DNA of 64,000 nt, taken from Haliclona indistincta. Its lineage: Eukaryota > Porifera > Demospongiae > Haplosclerida > Chalinidae. The notes beneath the pieces were generated by a model. It did not search any database and was not told where the DNA came from. It was given only the letters and a program-made list of their open reading frames with translations. The translations under genes and the position numbers were made by a program. Below, piece after piece: positions 24,171 to 40,197 of the stretch. Where the stretch lies: positions 18,718,905-18,782,904 of the forward strand of contig OZ024784.1 of assembly GCA_964017065.1 (NCBI GenBank). The letters are read 5' to 3'. Position 1 is the stretch's first letter, and each line of letters starts with the position of its first letter.

Positions 24171-25052
24171 ATGGAGAGGTATCTAGTTAAGAAGAGGCAG
24201 CTGCCATGTGCTGTGAAGGAAGACAAGCCAGAGTCGAAAAGATTGTGTTGTGATGGAGCTAGTGGAGTGGAGGAGCATGCTCATCTCTGCAGACAAAAGA
24301 AGAGTGAGGATGATGTTCTTCCAACAGAGGAAGAATCTAACAGAGGTTGCAGTGGGAGGAGGCCTAGTGAAGAGGAGGAGACTAGAGACCATACTGAGCT
24401 AGTAACAAACACTAGTGTGAACACTAGAATCATGAAGGAGGGGTTAAACCTGACCTACTATCCTCGCTTCATCTCATCAAGGCAATCTAGTAGAATACTG
24501 ATCCAGCTTGAGTCAGAACTGTCTCCATATTTCACTTCCTCTAAAGCTGTCTCTACTGTCAAGATGAAAGGAATAGAGTACCCAATCCCTCGGCAACAAA
24601 CGGCATTTGGTGACGATGGTCTCTCGTACACATTCTCTGGTGTAACTATACCAGCGTTGCCATGGTCACCAACAGTGATGAAGCTGAGGGAGGGTGTGCA
24701 GAAAGTTACTAAACACTCGTTCAACTTTGCTCTGGTCAATCGATATCGTAACGGGCTGGACCACATGGGTGAGCATCAAGACAACGAACGGGACCTGTGC
24801 TCTGAATCACCTATCGTGTCACTGACATTTGGACAAGAAAGAGACTTTGTTTTTCGGCACAAAGACAGTCGAGGTAGAGCAGCCAAGAGGAAGGATATAG
24901 CACCAGTGAAACTGTGCTTAGCTCATGGGAGTCTACTAGTAATGAACCCACCCACTAACACAGAGTGGTACCACGCGTTACCCATCAGGAAGAAGGCTCC
25001 AATGCCGCGCATCAACATCACCTTTAGAGCAATGAAAATTAATAGACAATAA
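24171..25052 (+). CDS. ALKBH2: AlkB-type DNA repair dioxygenase
   Basis: This is a single-exon protein of 293 residues. Family members remove alkyl groups from DNA bases (1-methyladenine, 3-methylcytosine) using Fe(II) and 2-oxoglutarate in the nucleus. The catalytic part has DDGLSYTFSG, NFALVNRYRNGLDHMGEHQD (HxD iron ligands), RDFVFRHKDSRG, PLPIRKK-like ALPIRKKAPMPRIN and RINITFR (2-OG-binding Arg). These match ALKBH2 rather than ALKBH3. The N-terminus MERYLVKKRQL carries RYLVK, which fits the APIM PCNA-binding pattern and lies where human ALKBH2 has its own. It starts 82 bp after UGP2 on the same strand. AATAAA overlaps the stop codon. The N-terminal linker is acidic and low-complexity. Confidence 0.92.
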   Translation: MERYLVKKRQLPCAVKEDKPESKRLCCDGASGVEEHAHLCRQKKSEDDVLPTEEESNRGCSGRRPSEEEETRDHTELVTNTSVNTRIMKEGLNLTYYPRFISSRQSSRILIQLESELSPYFTSSKAVSTVKMKGIEYPIPRQQTAFGDDGLSYTFSGVTIPALPWSPTVMKLREGVQKVTKHSFNFALVNRYRNGLDHMGEHQDNERDLCSESPIVSLTFGQERDFVFRHKDSRGRAAKRKDIAPVKLCLAHGSLLVMNPPTNTEWYHALPIRKKAPMPRINITFRAMKINRQ

Positions 25053-25146
25053 ATAGTACAGAAAAAAACATTATTACTAAAATATTGCACATTGATCAAA
25101 CGCTAAGTCACTAGAGAAACACTCTCAGCTAGTCACTTGCACACTC

Positions 25147-27033
25147 TCAGTTAGTCACCAGAGGAATGATCTCTTCATTTCGTCTGTTGTGGCTGTTCTT
25201 TCGTACTATAAACACTGCCAGGATCACTAGGGCTGTTAGGATACCAGCAATCACCACTACACCCACTACAGATCCAGCTATGATGGCGCCAAGTGTTGAC
25301 CCCTGCTGCTGCTGATGGTGGGGGCTGTTAGGATCATCATTGTCATTAGAGAAGCCTGAATCACTTCCACTGTTCTTCCTAGTGTAGAAGTAAAATGGCT
25401 GCAACACGGCAAACAGGTTACGGCATCGAAGGGGCATAAGTCACCGTATGCCTACCTCTTGAGGGCAGTGGATGGGCCCATTAGGAGTCCAGCCCTGCGT
25501 CTTACTGCCGACTGGTTCAATCTGATATCCATCATTGAAGTACAACATGATATTGTAATGCATAGCATACCATGTTGTTCCAGAGAGCTACAGCTCCCTC
25601 CTTGTGACCCTTTGTGCTGAAGTGGAAGCAGTCTGGAGCAAGATATGACATGTCCATTTTATTATCTGGCATCTGTGTAAGAGTGCACAATTAAACACAG
25701 CAATGCAGCCCGTGCTATTACTGACCATTGGGACCTCTACTCCGATCATGAAGGGTTGAACTACTACTGTGAAATCATCTTCAGTGTCATAATGACCAGA
25801 AGCACCTAGCTCAGCGATAGCGTCCTGAGACACATGAAACAATAGTAAAATTATAATCATTTTATGAGAGAGAACGAGGTGTAGCAAGGCGGACCTGATA
25901 TTTAGTCGCCATTACTGTTGTTTCTTCATCTGTTAAGCAGGAACAGACAGCTCTGTGCAATAGAGAGGAGATGCTCCACACCAGCACAGTTACAACTCAC
26001 GAGTGCACTAGGCTACATATCACACCAGGTCGAGTGTTCCTCAGCTTAGTGATGTCAATGATTTGAACAAGATTAACGAATGTTCTTGGCAGCTGAAGTA
26101 GAGATAAATAATACTCATAATAATATTTAAATCAGAACATAATATAATCTACTAACCAGATACCACTAACATATAATCTACTAACCAGATACCACTAACA
26201 TATAATCTACTAACCAGATACCACTAACATATAATCTACTAACCAGATACCACTAACATATAATCTACTAACCAGATACCACTAACATATAATCTACTAA
26301 CCAGATACCACTAACATATAATCTACTAACCAGATACCACTAACATATAATCTACTAACCAGATACCACTAACATATAATCTACTAACCAGATACCACTA
26401 ACATAATTATCGTAATATGAAGATATGACTCACATTTTTTTGGAGGTAGTCCAACGCATCTCTGATGCCTGCAATGTAATTTTCTACCGAATGCTTTTCC
26501 TGAATAACAAAATTAAAGAGAGTTCATGTACTCAGTTAGCAGCCATTGACTCACTTTATCTTTACAGTAAGCACAGAGGTTGTTACCACCGATCCACAAT
26601 GTCACTAACTTCCAATCATTTTCAAAATCAATATTCTAAAAAAAGAATTGTAACAAGTAACAGCTTTATACTTCATACGTACCTCCATTTTTTTCATCTT
26701 TTCTACAAGATCCTCAGCCTCACCCAACATATCCCTGCGTGAATAATTGTAGGATAAACATATTCATACTCAGTCAGCAGTGCTGATAAACTACATTCAC
26801 AATAGTCACATGATAGCTCCTCACGCACTGTGCGATTGCTCCAGATATTGCTCTGTTGAGATGAGCATTTCTACTGCCAGGACGACCTGTCTTCACTGAG
26901 TAACCAACAACTTCGGGATTATATTTCTCGATGATATCTAGAGTATAGCACAGCTTATAGTGAACTAAATCAGTGAACTAGTATACTCACTGGGTATTGT
27001 AGTTACAGAAGAGAGGGTACCATCACCACCAAC

Positions 27034-27092
<59 letters not shown>

Positions 27093-27946
27093 GTGAGTGA
27101 GTGAGTGAGTGTGACTTACCTCCATGAGACTCCACGGAACTCGATGAGATCGTCTACAATGGTGCATGCCTTTGCACCAAATGCAGCCTATAGAGCACAC
27201 ATCACAGTTATTGCACTGTGAGCTGTAGAGCTCTTACTGTGACAGAGTCTCCTAGTGCCGCTACTATCTTGATGTCATACGGTGTCAGCTCATGCACTGA
27301 AAATACATCAATTAATTTGGTAATTATAACAGAGCAGTTACTTACCATTACGGGCTTCTTGTAAGTGCACAAATGGGAAACAGTTGAATTCTGTTCCGAC
27401 TGGCTGCATTTGTTAAGATACGAGGTGTTTAGAAGCTCCACCCCCCTATTACTAGTTCACCTTGACATCCCATGATGAGAGGTTCTGAGTAGAGCTAACA
27501 CGAGCTTGGTTGAGAGCTTCTTTGAGCTTGGTATCGAACTCAGTATCTGTAAACAACACAAGTATCGCTACACATGATGGTCACATTCTGTGTACTATGT
27601 AAACAATAGTGTATTGTGACAATGGCACAGATAGGCTGCAATTGCTAGCACTGCAACAAGTGGGATAGAGCCAGCAGAGCAGCAATGATCAACCACTACA
27701 GCAAGAACTGCAAAAATTAATGTATCAACTATACATGTACATTGCCATGTAGCCTTGCACAATCTACGTTATGACGTCTACAAACATCACAACAAACCAC
27801 AGAGCCAGGTCTTCTCACTCACTGCTGTGCTTATCACGAGTGTAGTCAGCTGTGATCTAATGCTTACCGCTCTGTCCATCGACAGTGGCTGCTAGAACCA
27901 CTGCCGCCAGTAGGCAGACGATCAGAGATCGCTCTCTCGCCATCAT
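25147..27946 (-). CDS. PLB1: Phospholipase B-like GDSL lipase, membrane-anchored, copy A
   Basis: This multi-exon protein begins with a signal peptide ([20 protein letters not shown]). It carries the PLB1/GDSL blocks in order: [15 protein letters not shown] (nucleophile Ser), [37 protein letters not shown] (block III GGNN), [32 protein letters not shown] (Asp and His of the triad) and ALWNNM. The last exon (25147-25398) gives a Ser/Gln-rich stalk, one membrane helix ([20 protein letters not shown]) and a short basic tail. Family members hydrolyse phospholipid and ester substrates at the cell surface. Human PLB1 has four repeats, whereas this gene has one. Its copy B neighbour lies head-to-tail 206 bp upstream. 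Confidence 0.85.
26155..26405. repeat. 29-bp minisatellite in PLB copy A intron
   Basis: About nine nearly identical units of ATAATCTACTAACCAGATACCACTAACAT lie within an intron of the minus-strand gene. On the sense strand the unit contains GTTAGT and GGTATC, weakly donor-like. Confidence 0.9.
27036..27110 (-). repeat. CT microsatellite at a PLB copy A 3' splice site
   Basis: Plus strand (GA)n then (GTGA)n. In the sense of the gene it is (CT)n ending CTCTCAG directly before the exon beginning with TGTTGGTGGTGATGG. Confidence 0.85.
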
Positions 27947-28152
27947 CACGAGTGTGCTTTGCGAATGTGGGAGCTGATAACATACGAGCCCCGCCCTCAG
28001 GCCGGGTAGTCCTCAATCTGCACATGCGCAAACACTAATACGAGATTGCACCACTACATATACATAATACATGTATCATAATTGTGGGTAGCACTCACAC
28101 AATAGTAAAACAATTGTCATAAATAATAAACTCAGTTATTAGTATCATCCAA
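27947..28152. other. Intergenic gap between PLB copies
   Basis: The 206 bp hold the 5' flank of copy A and the 3' end of copy B, both on the minus strand. No E-box CACGTG or other clear element was seen. Confidence 0.4.
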
Positions 28153-30691
28153 CTAGCTGTCCAGCAGTGGAGTGCTCTCTGCTGCACTCTGTCTCCTCAA
28201 CACCACAAGCGCCACGATCACTAGAGCTATTGCGGCACCAGCAACCACCACAACACCCATTACTGATCCAGCAATGATGGCTGGTGATCCTGACTCCTGC
28301 TGGTGAGGGTTGCTATCACTCAAGCTGAAACTGTTTCCTCTGGTGTAGAAATACTGTAGTAATGAAGTATAGCTAGTCGACAGATATGACTTTATCTTGG
28401 CAGGCTTACATCTTTTGGGCACTCGATAGTGGTATTGCTGAAATTCCATCCTTGATTTTTTTCCCCAACTTTTTGAATCTTGAATTTAACTCAGTATAAT
28501 TAGTACTGTGCATGTAATACTGATTGTAGCTACCATATTGTTCCAGAGTGCTATTGCCCCTTCTGCGTGACCCTTACCACTGAAGTGGAAACAGTCTGGA
28601 GCAAAGAATGACATGTCTACCTTGTCATCGTCTGTCTGTTAAAAATAGAGCGATACTAGTTTTTATCAGTGTAACCATCAGCTAGCTTACCCTGGGAATT
28701 TCAACCCCCTTCATGAATGGCTGCAGAACCACTGCAAAGTCATCTTTATCCTTATTCTCAGGCTTAGCAATCATCTCCTCTAGTTTTTTCTTATAGAGAA
28801 ATAAAACCATAAATTATTTGTCAGCATTGAAGTTAGTCATTATACCTGATAAAGTAGAGACATATCCTTTGCTGTTTTTTTGCACGGACAAACAAGCCTA
28901 CGGTGCAGAATATGTCAATCATCTGTCATCATGATATCCAAATACAGTTTACCAATGCACTGCATCACAAACAAGGCCACTGGTTTCCGACAGCTTTTCT
29001 ATATCAATGATTTGGACTACATTGACAAAGGTCCTTGTCATCTGTATTGTTTAATAATAAACATCAATTTTAGTTAATAATAATAAATTATGCTAGTCAA
29101 CTTGCATTTTCACGAAGATAGTTCAATCCACGTTCAATATTGTCCACATAATTTTCTGGTGTAAGTTTCTATGAAACATTAATGAATGAACACTATAATA
29201 GCACTAGCCTGGTACCTCGGCGCCAAATAGAGCGCCTAGTATCAATGTTTAATGTTCAATGTTTAATAAGGCAGAGACCCAAAGGGTATACGCATGCGCG
29301 AAATTTTCTCGACATTCCAAGAATACCGGATATTTCCGTTCACGTTTGTGACATGTGTTCTGACCTCGTGCTTCAGTTTTGCCGACGAAGAAATTCGAAT
29401 ACTAAAGAACGACAAGACGTAATTGGTAGCAAACGTGGACATACAATCCTGTAGCCTACGAGTATCCACGGTTGGTTAGATGCCGATGTGAAAGCATGCT
29501 AAAGCTGTCCCGCCCATTTTATTCGCGCATGCGCGTGCATTTGATACTAGGCGTTAATTTAACGACTTGGTATATCGGTACTAGGCTATAATAGCACTAG
29601 CATGCATACATACATTATTTTGGCAGAACTGGCAGAGATCATTTCCACCAATCCACAACGTCACCAGTTTCCAGTCATCTTTAAAATTAATCTGCAGTTT
29701 GTGATGTTTGACAAACAATAGTGTGAGCATACACTCTTACTGTCTCATCAGCTTTAATTTTTTCTACAAGATCTTCAGCTTGGCCATACATTCCACTACA
29801 GGTCGTCACAGATACTAAATGCTGATAGTGCAACTTTACATGCGGCATTACTCTGCTTTAGCTCCAGAAATAGCTCTGTTGAAATGAGCATTCGTGCTAC
29901 CTGCATTTCCTGTTCCTACTGAGAAGCCTTTAACAGCTGGATTGTATTTCTTGATGATATCTAAAACAATAGAGTAATCAACAAGTATTATTATTATGAT
30001 AACTTGCTCACTGGGTAGAGTGGTCACTGTAGAGAGGTCACCATCACCACCAATGCTGAGTGTACATACAAGCATGCTATCATGCTAATAATTCATGTGT
30101 GGTGTGCTACCTCCATGACACTCCACGGTATTCAGTGGTATCTAGTATAGATTCAGAATTTGCTCCAAATGCAGCCTATTATAGTATTAGCAAAATGAGC
30201 ATATCATAGTTCTGTATTGTATAATGTATATACCGTGATAGAGTCTCCCATAGCTCCAACCACTTTGATATCATATGGAGTCAACTCATTCACTGCATTG
30301 ATACTATTGATACAAGATCATGTAGCATTGTGTTAGTACTAACCAGTGGTTGCTGATGGCTTATAGTTGGGATCAATAGGGCAGTTAAAGGTTGATCCAA
30401 AAGACTGCATGATATTGAGAGAGAGAGAATTAGCTTAAGCTACATACAGTTCTTCTTGTAATCTCACATCTGCATTCCAAGTTGAGAAATCTTGAGAGCT
30501 CATGTTAACTTGCTTCATGACATGTTTGACAGCTTCCTCATATCTTGCATAATATTCAGCATCTACATGTAGATAACCACCACACAGATCAACATGTATT
30601 GATGATGCTACTACCCACCAGTCTCTCCATTTGAAACAGCTAGTGCTACAGCTATTACCAAGCAGACAATCAATGGCTGTCTAGTCGTCAT
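28153..30691 (-). CDS. PLB1: Phospholipase B-like GDSL lipase, membrane-anchored, copy B
   Basis: A paralogue of the adjacent copy A with the same exon order. The signal peptide is [20 protein letters not shown]. Visible blocks are [19 protein letters not shown] (nucleophile Ser), [66 protein letters not shown] (Asp/His) and ALWNNM. The last exon (from 28153) has a stalk, the membrane helix [20 protein letters not shown] and the tail ESTPLLDS, which resembles a dileucine sorting signal. Both copies appear catalytically intact. The stalks and tails differ much more than the lipase blocks. An intron carries a 378-bp inverted-repeat transposon (29208-29585). Confidence 0.85.
29208..29585. mobile_element. 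378-bp MITE with 15-bp flanking direct repeat, PLB copy B intron
   Basis: The ends CCTGGTACC and GGTACTAGG are near-perfect inverted repeats, and GCGCCTAGTATCAATG near the left end matches CATTTGATACTAGGCG inverted near the right. The element is bounded by a perfect direct repeat CTATAATAGCACTAG (29193-29207 and 29586-29600). No protein is supported inside, and it contains CGCATGCGCG motifs. The superfamily is not recognised. A 15-bp duplication is unusually long for a cut-and-paste element. Confidence 0.7.
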
Positions 30692-31031
30692 CTTTGCAAT
30701 TGCAAGGTGCATCATATGACCATGCCTAAAATGAACGAGCCCCACCCTTTTCTTTGCACATGCGCAGTTGCACGTGTTTAGTTATTTTTAGTAACACAAG
30801 TGACGTAACGATCTGTATAGATTGCTCAAGCTGAGCTGGTTGCATCATTCTGGAGCAACTCAAGTCTTGAGACAAACTAACCACTATCCTATATACTTTC
30901 ACCGCTCGATCCATTAATGTGAGTTGCTTTGTGCCATATCTATGCTAGCAATACCAGTCGTCCATTTTGACCACACTGTGATTGTCAAAGTGAGTTTCCC
31001 ATGATTTGCTTCTTCTTCCCCCACCACAGAT
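30692..31031. promoter_or_regulatory. Divergent promoter, PLB copy B / C/EBP factor, with E-box
   Basis: These 340 bp lie between opposed start codons and contain CACGTG at 30771-30776. The sequence CAAA-GTGAGTTT near 30986 and CCCCCACCACAG just before the C/EBP ATG would fit a roughly 45-nt 5' UTR intron of the bZIP gene. Confidence 0.45.
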
Positions 31032-31745
31032 ATGGACCCCAGCCTATACGGCGATTTAGTACCATTTGAGTATCTAATAGCTTCTGAGAAATCCGCCGCG
31101 GCCCGGCACTGTGTCACCACGAAGTCCTCCAAGGATCAAGGTGCACCGTTTGTCTCGCCAGCGGGGCTCTACCAAGAAGAAGAGTCAGTCGACTTTTCAG
31201 CTCTGGTCGAAGCTTGTGAACTCAACAACTCGCCCCATTTGCCCCCCACTGGCTCAGCCACATTCTTAGACCCCACGGACTCTGCTTTCCCATTTGACGC
31301 CGACCTGTTACCGACTGCAACTTCAACCGCTTCTCTCAGCATGTTTAGTACTGAGAATGGATCTAGCAATGCACCGTTAGATCTACTGGCTGCTGGACGA
31401 CTCACTCCTGCTGTCTCCCAGTCACCTATGGTACAGCTGGAGATGGCCACTAGTACTACTGCTGCTCCCAAGTGTGGATCAAAGAGGAAACCACCTGAGA
31501 AGGGCAGCCATGAGTACCGTGAGAAGAGAGACAGGAACAACCTTGCCGTGAAGAAGAGTCGCAGCAAAAGCAAGACAAAGATTAAAGAGACGGAGGAACG
31601 CGTTAAGGAGCTGGAGGATGAGAACAGTCGACTGCAGAATAAGATAGCACTCTTGTCAAAGGAGCTCAATGTGCTCAAGAGTCTGTTCAGCAGTGCTGGT
31701 GTTCCTCAGCCAGCTACCCTGAACACACTGGACTCCACTGAGTGA
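31032..31745 (+). CDS. CEBP: C/EBP-type bZIP transcription factor
   Basis: This intronless coding region of 237 residues encodes a nuclear, dimeric DNA-binding transcription factor. The N-terminal half is acidic and Ser/Thr/Pro-rich (probable activation region). Residues around 160-225 form the bZIP: GSHEYREKRDRNNLAVKKSR (basic region with the NNxAVxxSR signature typical of C/EBP) followed by a leucine zipper with heptad Leu/Val (VKELEDENSRLQNKIALL..). It ends shortly after the zipper, as C/EBPs do. Vertebrate C/EBPs are also intronless. It cannot be assigned to a vertebrate subtype. Confidence 0.9.
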   Translation: MDPSLYGDLVPFEYLIASEKSAAARHCVTTKSSKDQGAPFVSPAGLYQEEESVDFSALVEACELNNSPHLPPTGSATFLDPTDSAFPFDADLLPTATSTASLSMFSTENGSSNAPLDLLAAGRLTPAVSQSPMVQLEMATSTTAAPKCGSKRKPPEKGSHEYREKRDRNNLAVKKSRSKSKTKIKETEERVKELEDENSRLQNKIALLSKELNVLKSLFSSAGVPQPATLNTLDSTE

Positions 31746-32011
31746 CTCCCTCTCGCCAGCAAGCATTAACCACTTGCCATCTCGTAAACCTGGCCTAAAA
31801 CAACTCATGCATGAGTTGCTTTCATCCGAAATTATCAAATCGCTTTGGACTATGCCTTATTGAACTATCGAAATCGAGAACACCACGATGTGTGTTGAAA
31901 CCTTGTCACAGACACACAACACTTGTCACTTTATCACCGCACAACTATCACTATATGTTTGTATCACTGTTCTATCGTCATGACAACATACATGTACCGT
32001 TACATGTTTTT
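31746..32011. other. Convergent 3' ends of C/EBP and kaptin
   Basis: No gene is supported in these 266 bp. They probably contain the C/EBP 3' UTR and the end of KPTN. A CATGCATGAGTTG-type short palindrome is present near 31806. Confidence 0.4.
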
Positions 32012-34437
32012 TTATGATTCATATGTTGTAGTTGTGATGTTGTTTGTAATAGTTGAGTTATAATTATATTTGGAGATACACTTGAGACAAGCTTGATTCA
32101 AGTCATGCTGTGGGGACATGAGAGGGTGAGCAACAGCTAGTTCCTGCTTACCTGCATGATGTGAACTCCGCCCATAGTCACCACTATCAACTCCTTCACA
32201 CCATCACCTGTGAGATCACCATGCCACACACGGTGGATTGGGTGAGCAAACTGCCTGTACCACACCAGATCAGCACTGACCTCACCACAACCACCTAGGA
32301 GGGAGAGAGAGAGAGAGAGAGGGAGGGAGGGAGAGAGGGAGGGACGGAGGGAGAGAGAGAGAGAGGGAGAGAGAAATAAAAGAATCAATGACAATCATAT
32401 GTGATATTATCAGAGTCACCATGCACTTACCAGATGGAATGAGTTGATACATTAGAACAGTCTGGAACAGAGAAGACAGTGAGGCATTACAAGTGCTGCC
32501 TTAAAATTCATAAACTGTAATAATAACTATTACTTAATAATAACCATTACTTAATAACCACATCATTGTACGGTATCTGTGTGCATGCTTCACAAGACAG
32601 TTACCGCTGCTGCCTCCACGTACCTTGCCATACGTCCCTAGTACTATTTGGCTCCTCTGTGACCACATTAGGTCACCCACAGCAGAACACAGTATACTAT
32701 CATGGCTGCATGACTCAGGCAGCACCAGTGGGTCCACACATTCTGTATCCTCCCTACCTTGGAACACATTCCTAGATTGAGGGTTGTGCTATTAATAACC
32801 AGTACCTTATATGGTATGTGTAATTTATAAATAGTTATAAATAGAACACATACCAAGACAACATGTCATAGTACCAGTATATCACCTAACTACTGATGTC
32901 CACACATGGAAATAACCACTTTAATGATATTAAGGAAGTGAATCCACTTCACGTGCATTAGCAGGCCCGGCGCACCCAACAGGGCAGACCCGGCACGTGC
33001 CGGACCAATAATTTTGGGTCACGATTATACAAAACACCTTCCTTACGTTGCCACGAGCTAAACTGTGGCCATAGTCGTTCTACGAGTAAGTATAAACTTG
33101 TTTCGTAGGCAGAGACTCTAGTCACACGCGACCAAAACATCGAACAAATTGCAAAGGGGCGGAGTCGTACGCAATAAATATGAATATTAATGAGCTGCCT
33201 GTCCAATGAAAATTTGCTTCCGCCGGGCCTGATTAGTCAGCTCACCTGAACACAGCTCCTACTTCAGTAGCCGAGGTGGCTAGCAAGTGTAATGGCGTAT
33301 CTTCACTGGTAGTACATGTGGTTGAGATGGTGAACAGGTGCACAGAGGATATGGGACCATCCAATGTACTGGTATTGAATGAGTGAAGTATTGCTACAGT
33401 CAGCAGAAAAAAATGATGACAGTGCATATTGAATGTGTAACCATAACAACGATGACTCAACAGAATCAGTAGTATGACATCATCACAACAACTGAGCTAT
33501 AAACATAGCTTAGTTGATAGAAGAACCACTCAATGGTCTTATTAGGCAAACATGTATTGCATTCAGTTACTAACGGAAAATGCTTGACTACACCACATGA
33601 TAAGAACAAGACATACATCATACAGAAACTCCCCAGAACAGACTTCCCGGTATTAAACTATGTTTATCTCTTCCTCACTCACTCACTCACTCGGATCATT
33701 TCCAACTCACTCATGCATTCACCAACCCATCCACCCACCAACCTATCCACCCACTTGGTCGCTACTCACTTACTGATGCATTCACCCACATGTGCTCACT
33801 CACTATTATTGGTCAGGTCCAGCATACTGCAGCGCAGGTATCCATTCTGACAGCCCAGAGCAGTTACTCTCCTGCAGTCTAGTATCTGTATGTCCAGATG
33901 TGTGACACTGCTGGGGAGGTCCTGTAAGTCAGGGAACCAGATGGGAGTGTGAGCCTCTTCCTGAAAACAGACCTATAACAGAGATAGACAGAATGCTCAA
34001 TGTAAGCATGAACAATGAATGCAATAAGAGAGAGACGGGTTTGGAATCTGCTTTAGCTATAGGTGCTTCCACTGAGCTTAGGTTATGTAAGATTCATGGA
34101 ACCTAACTAAGATTTACAAAATCATCAGCTGGGGCTAGCTGGGAAAGAAATTAATCAAAATAATAGAGAGTAGAAGATAAAGAGAATTATTAATTAAACA
34201 AGAGGCGGAAGACCTCTTCAGATATTTGGACTGGTCTGTAGAGGTGAATGGAGAGGTCATCTCCGGATAACAGGAACACAGTCTCCCAATGATCACCGAC
34301 CATTATCCTGTGAGAGGTATAACAATGATGAGAGAGAGAGAGAGGGAGGGAGAGAGAGAGAGAGAGAGAGAGGGAGGGAGAGAGAGAGGGAGAGAGAGAG
34401 AGAGAGAGAGAGGGAGGGAGAGAGAGAGAGAGGGAGG

Positions 34438-34480
<43 letters not shown>

Positions 34481-35394
34481 AGAGAGAGAGGGAGAAGAGT
34501 GGGAGAATTTTGTCTCACTGACTGAGTGTGTGTGAGTTGGAATGGAGTGAACTTGAGTGATATTGGTTGCCAGTCCTCTGGTAGTATCAGAGACATTATT
34601 ACTAGTACCAGAGCTAGTCTCTTACCTGCTATATTATCCCACTTTACACCTGCACTGGATGGGTTGGTGTGGTGACCATACACATTAAAATACACTTCCT
34701 TTGGCTCAACATCACCCTAACAACGAGACAACACAGGTCTGAAACAACAACATATCAGCTAATTTGAGCATTTTTGAGTTGTTTGTTGATCACATTCATA
34801 TTGTACTGACCTTGATGAGAGTGACACCCACCACTGGACCGTGAGGCGGACTCACAAATGCATCAATAGAGATCAGCTCAGCATCAGCTGTGCAGATGAC
34901 ACTAAGTATAATTATGTTGCAAAAATTTAAACTGTAAGAAAAATTTTGATAGTCTGCTAATATTTTACTACCTGGTATATAAGAGAATGGTACTGTTCTG
35001 AATGAGGGCCTCAATGATCGTTTCTCGTACTCTAGTTTAAATATCTCTCCTCTGAGTGTTGCTATCAGTAGCTTGTTGCTTCCCTGGTAGCTGACTGCAG
35101 CCATGCTGTACACATTGCTCTGGCTAGGCAGAGAGAGGAAGCTCAGCTCGTGTAGAGACACTGCTGGATCATTAGGTAGCTGACGGGACACCTCACTAGC
35201 TGTTGATGAGTAGAAGGCATCATCTTCTCCTTCACTCATGAACTCCATTTTGGTTGGTTGGTTTGCTCTATGTGGTTCTTGGTCAGCCACTGTAGTCTCT
35301 ACATTATGGCGGGAATTATCTCTCTTGCATTCCTCCTCAGATGCCGTGTTCTGCCTCTCCAACTCTGCTGTCTGCTGCAAACTGACAGACGCCA
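32012..35394 (-). CDS. KPTN: Kaptin (KICSTOR complex / actin-associated)
   Basis: In animals kaptin is part of KICSTOR, which tethers GATOR1 to lysosomes to restrain mTORC1, and it has been linked to actin. Exon 1 (34972-35394) gives an unusually long acidic/polar leader before SLPSQSNVYSMAAVSYQGSN and LLIATLRGEIF. Later exons give ELISIDAFVSPPHGPVVGV, KEVYFNVYGHHTNPSSAG, HWETVFLLSGDDLSIHLYRP, LDGPISSVHLFTIS, SQIVLGTYGK and DLTGDGVKELIVVTMGGVHI, the FG-GAP-like blade of kaptin. I end the gene with a short last exon (stop at 32012-32014) that is open but poorly conserved, so the 3' end is uncertain. Introns hold two large CT tracts and a 270-bp transposon. Confidence 0.85.
32297..32374 (-). 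repeat. CT/CCCTC microsatellite at a KPTN 3' splice site
   Basis: A GAGAGGGAGG tract on the plus strand. In gene sense it is a pyrimidine tract ending CTCCTAG before the exon encoding GGCGEVSAD. Confidence 0.8.
32962..33231. mobile_element. 270-bp MITE in a KPTN intron
   Basis: Perfect 11-bp terminal inverted repeats CAGGCCCGGCG (32962-32972) and CGCCGGGCCTG (33221-33231) are flanked by ATTAG direct repeats (32957-32961 and 33232-33236). No coding potential is visible. The CAGG ends recall hAT elements, but hAT makes 8-bp duplications, so the family is left open. Confidence 0.75.
34329..34496 (-). repeat. 168-bp CT/CCCTC microsatellite in a KPTN intron
   Basis: (GA)n with GGGAGGGAG interruptions on the plus strand. 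In gene sense it is a pyrimidine tract about 25 nt upstream of the acceptor CTCTCACAG that precedes the exon encoding HWETVFLLSGDD. Confidence 0.9.
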
Positions 35395-40077
<4,683 letters not shown>

Positions 40078-40197
40078 CTTGTACTATTATTGTGGTCGAA
40101 CCTGATCAATTTGTAGCTAGAAAATTTAATAATTATTAATAATGTATGTCAAGCTAATTTTTATCACTAATAAACTACGCCCCTTTCCCCAGCTATC

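Noticed and set aside
29182..29469. Short reading frames on both strands inside the PLB copy B intron
   Set aside because: They lie within the 378-bp MITE and show no domain or codon signal.
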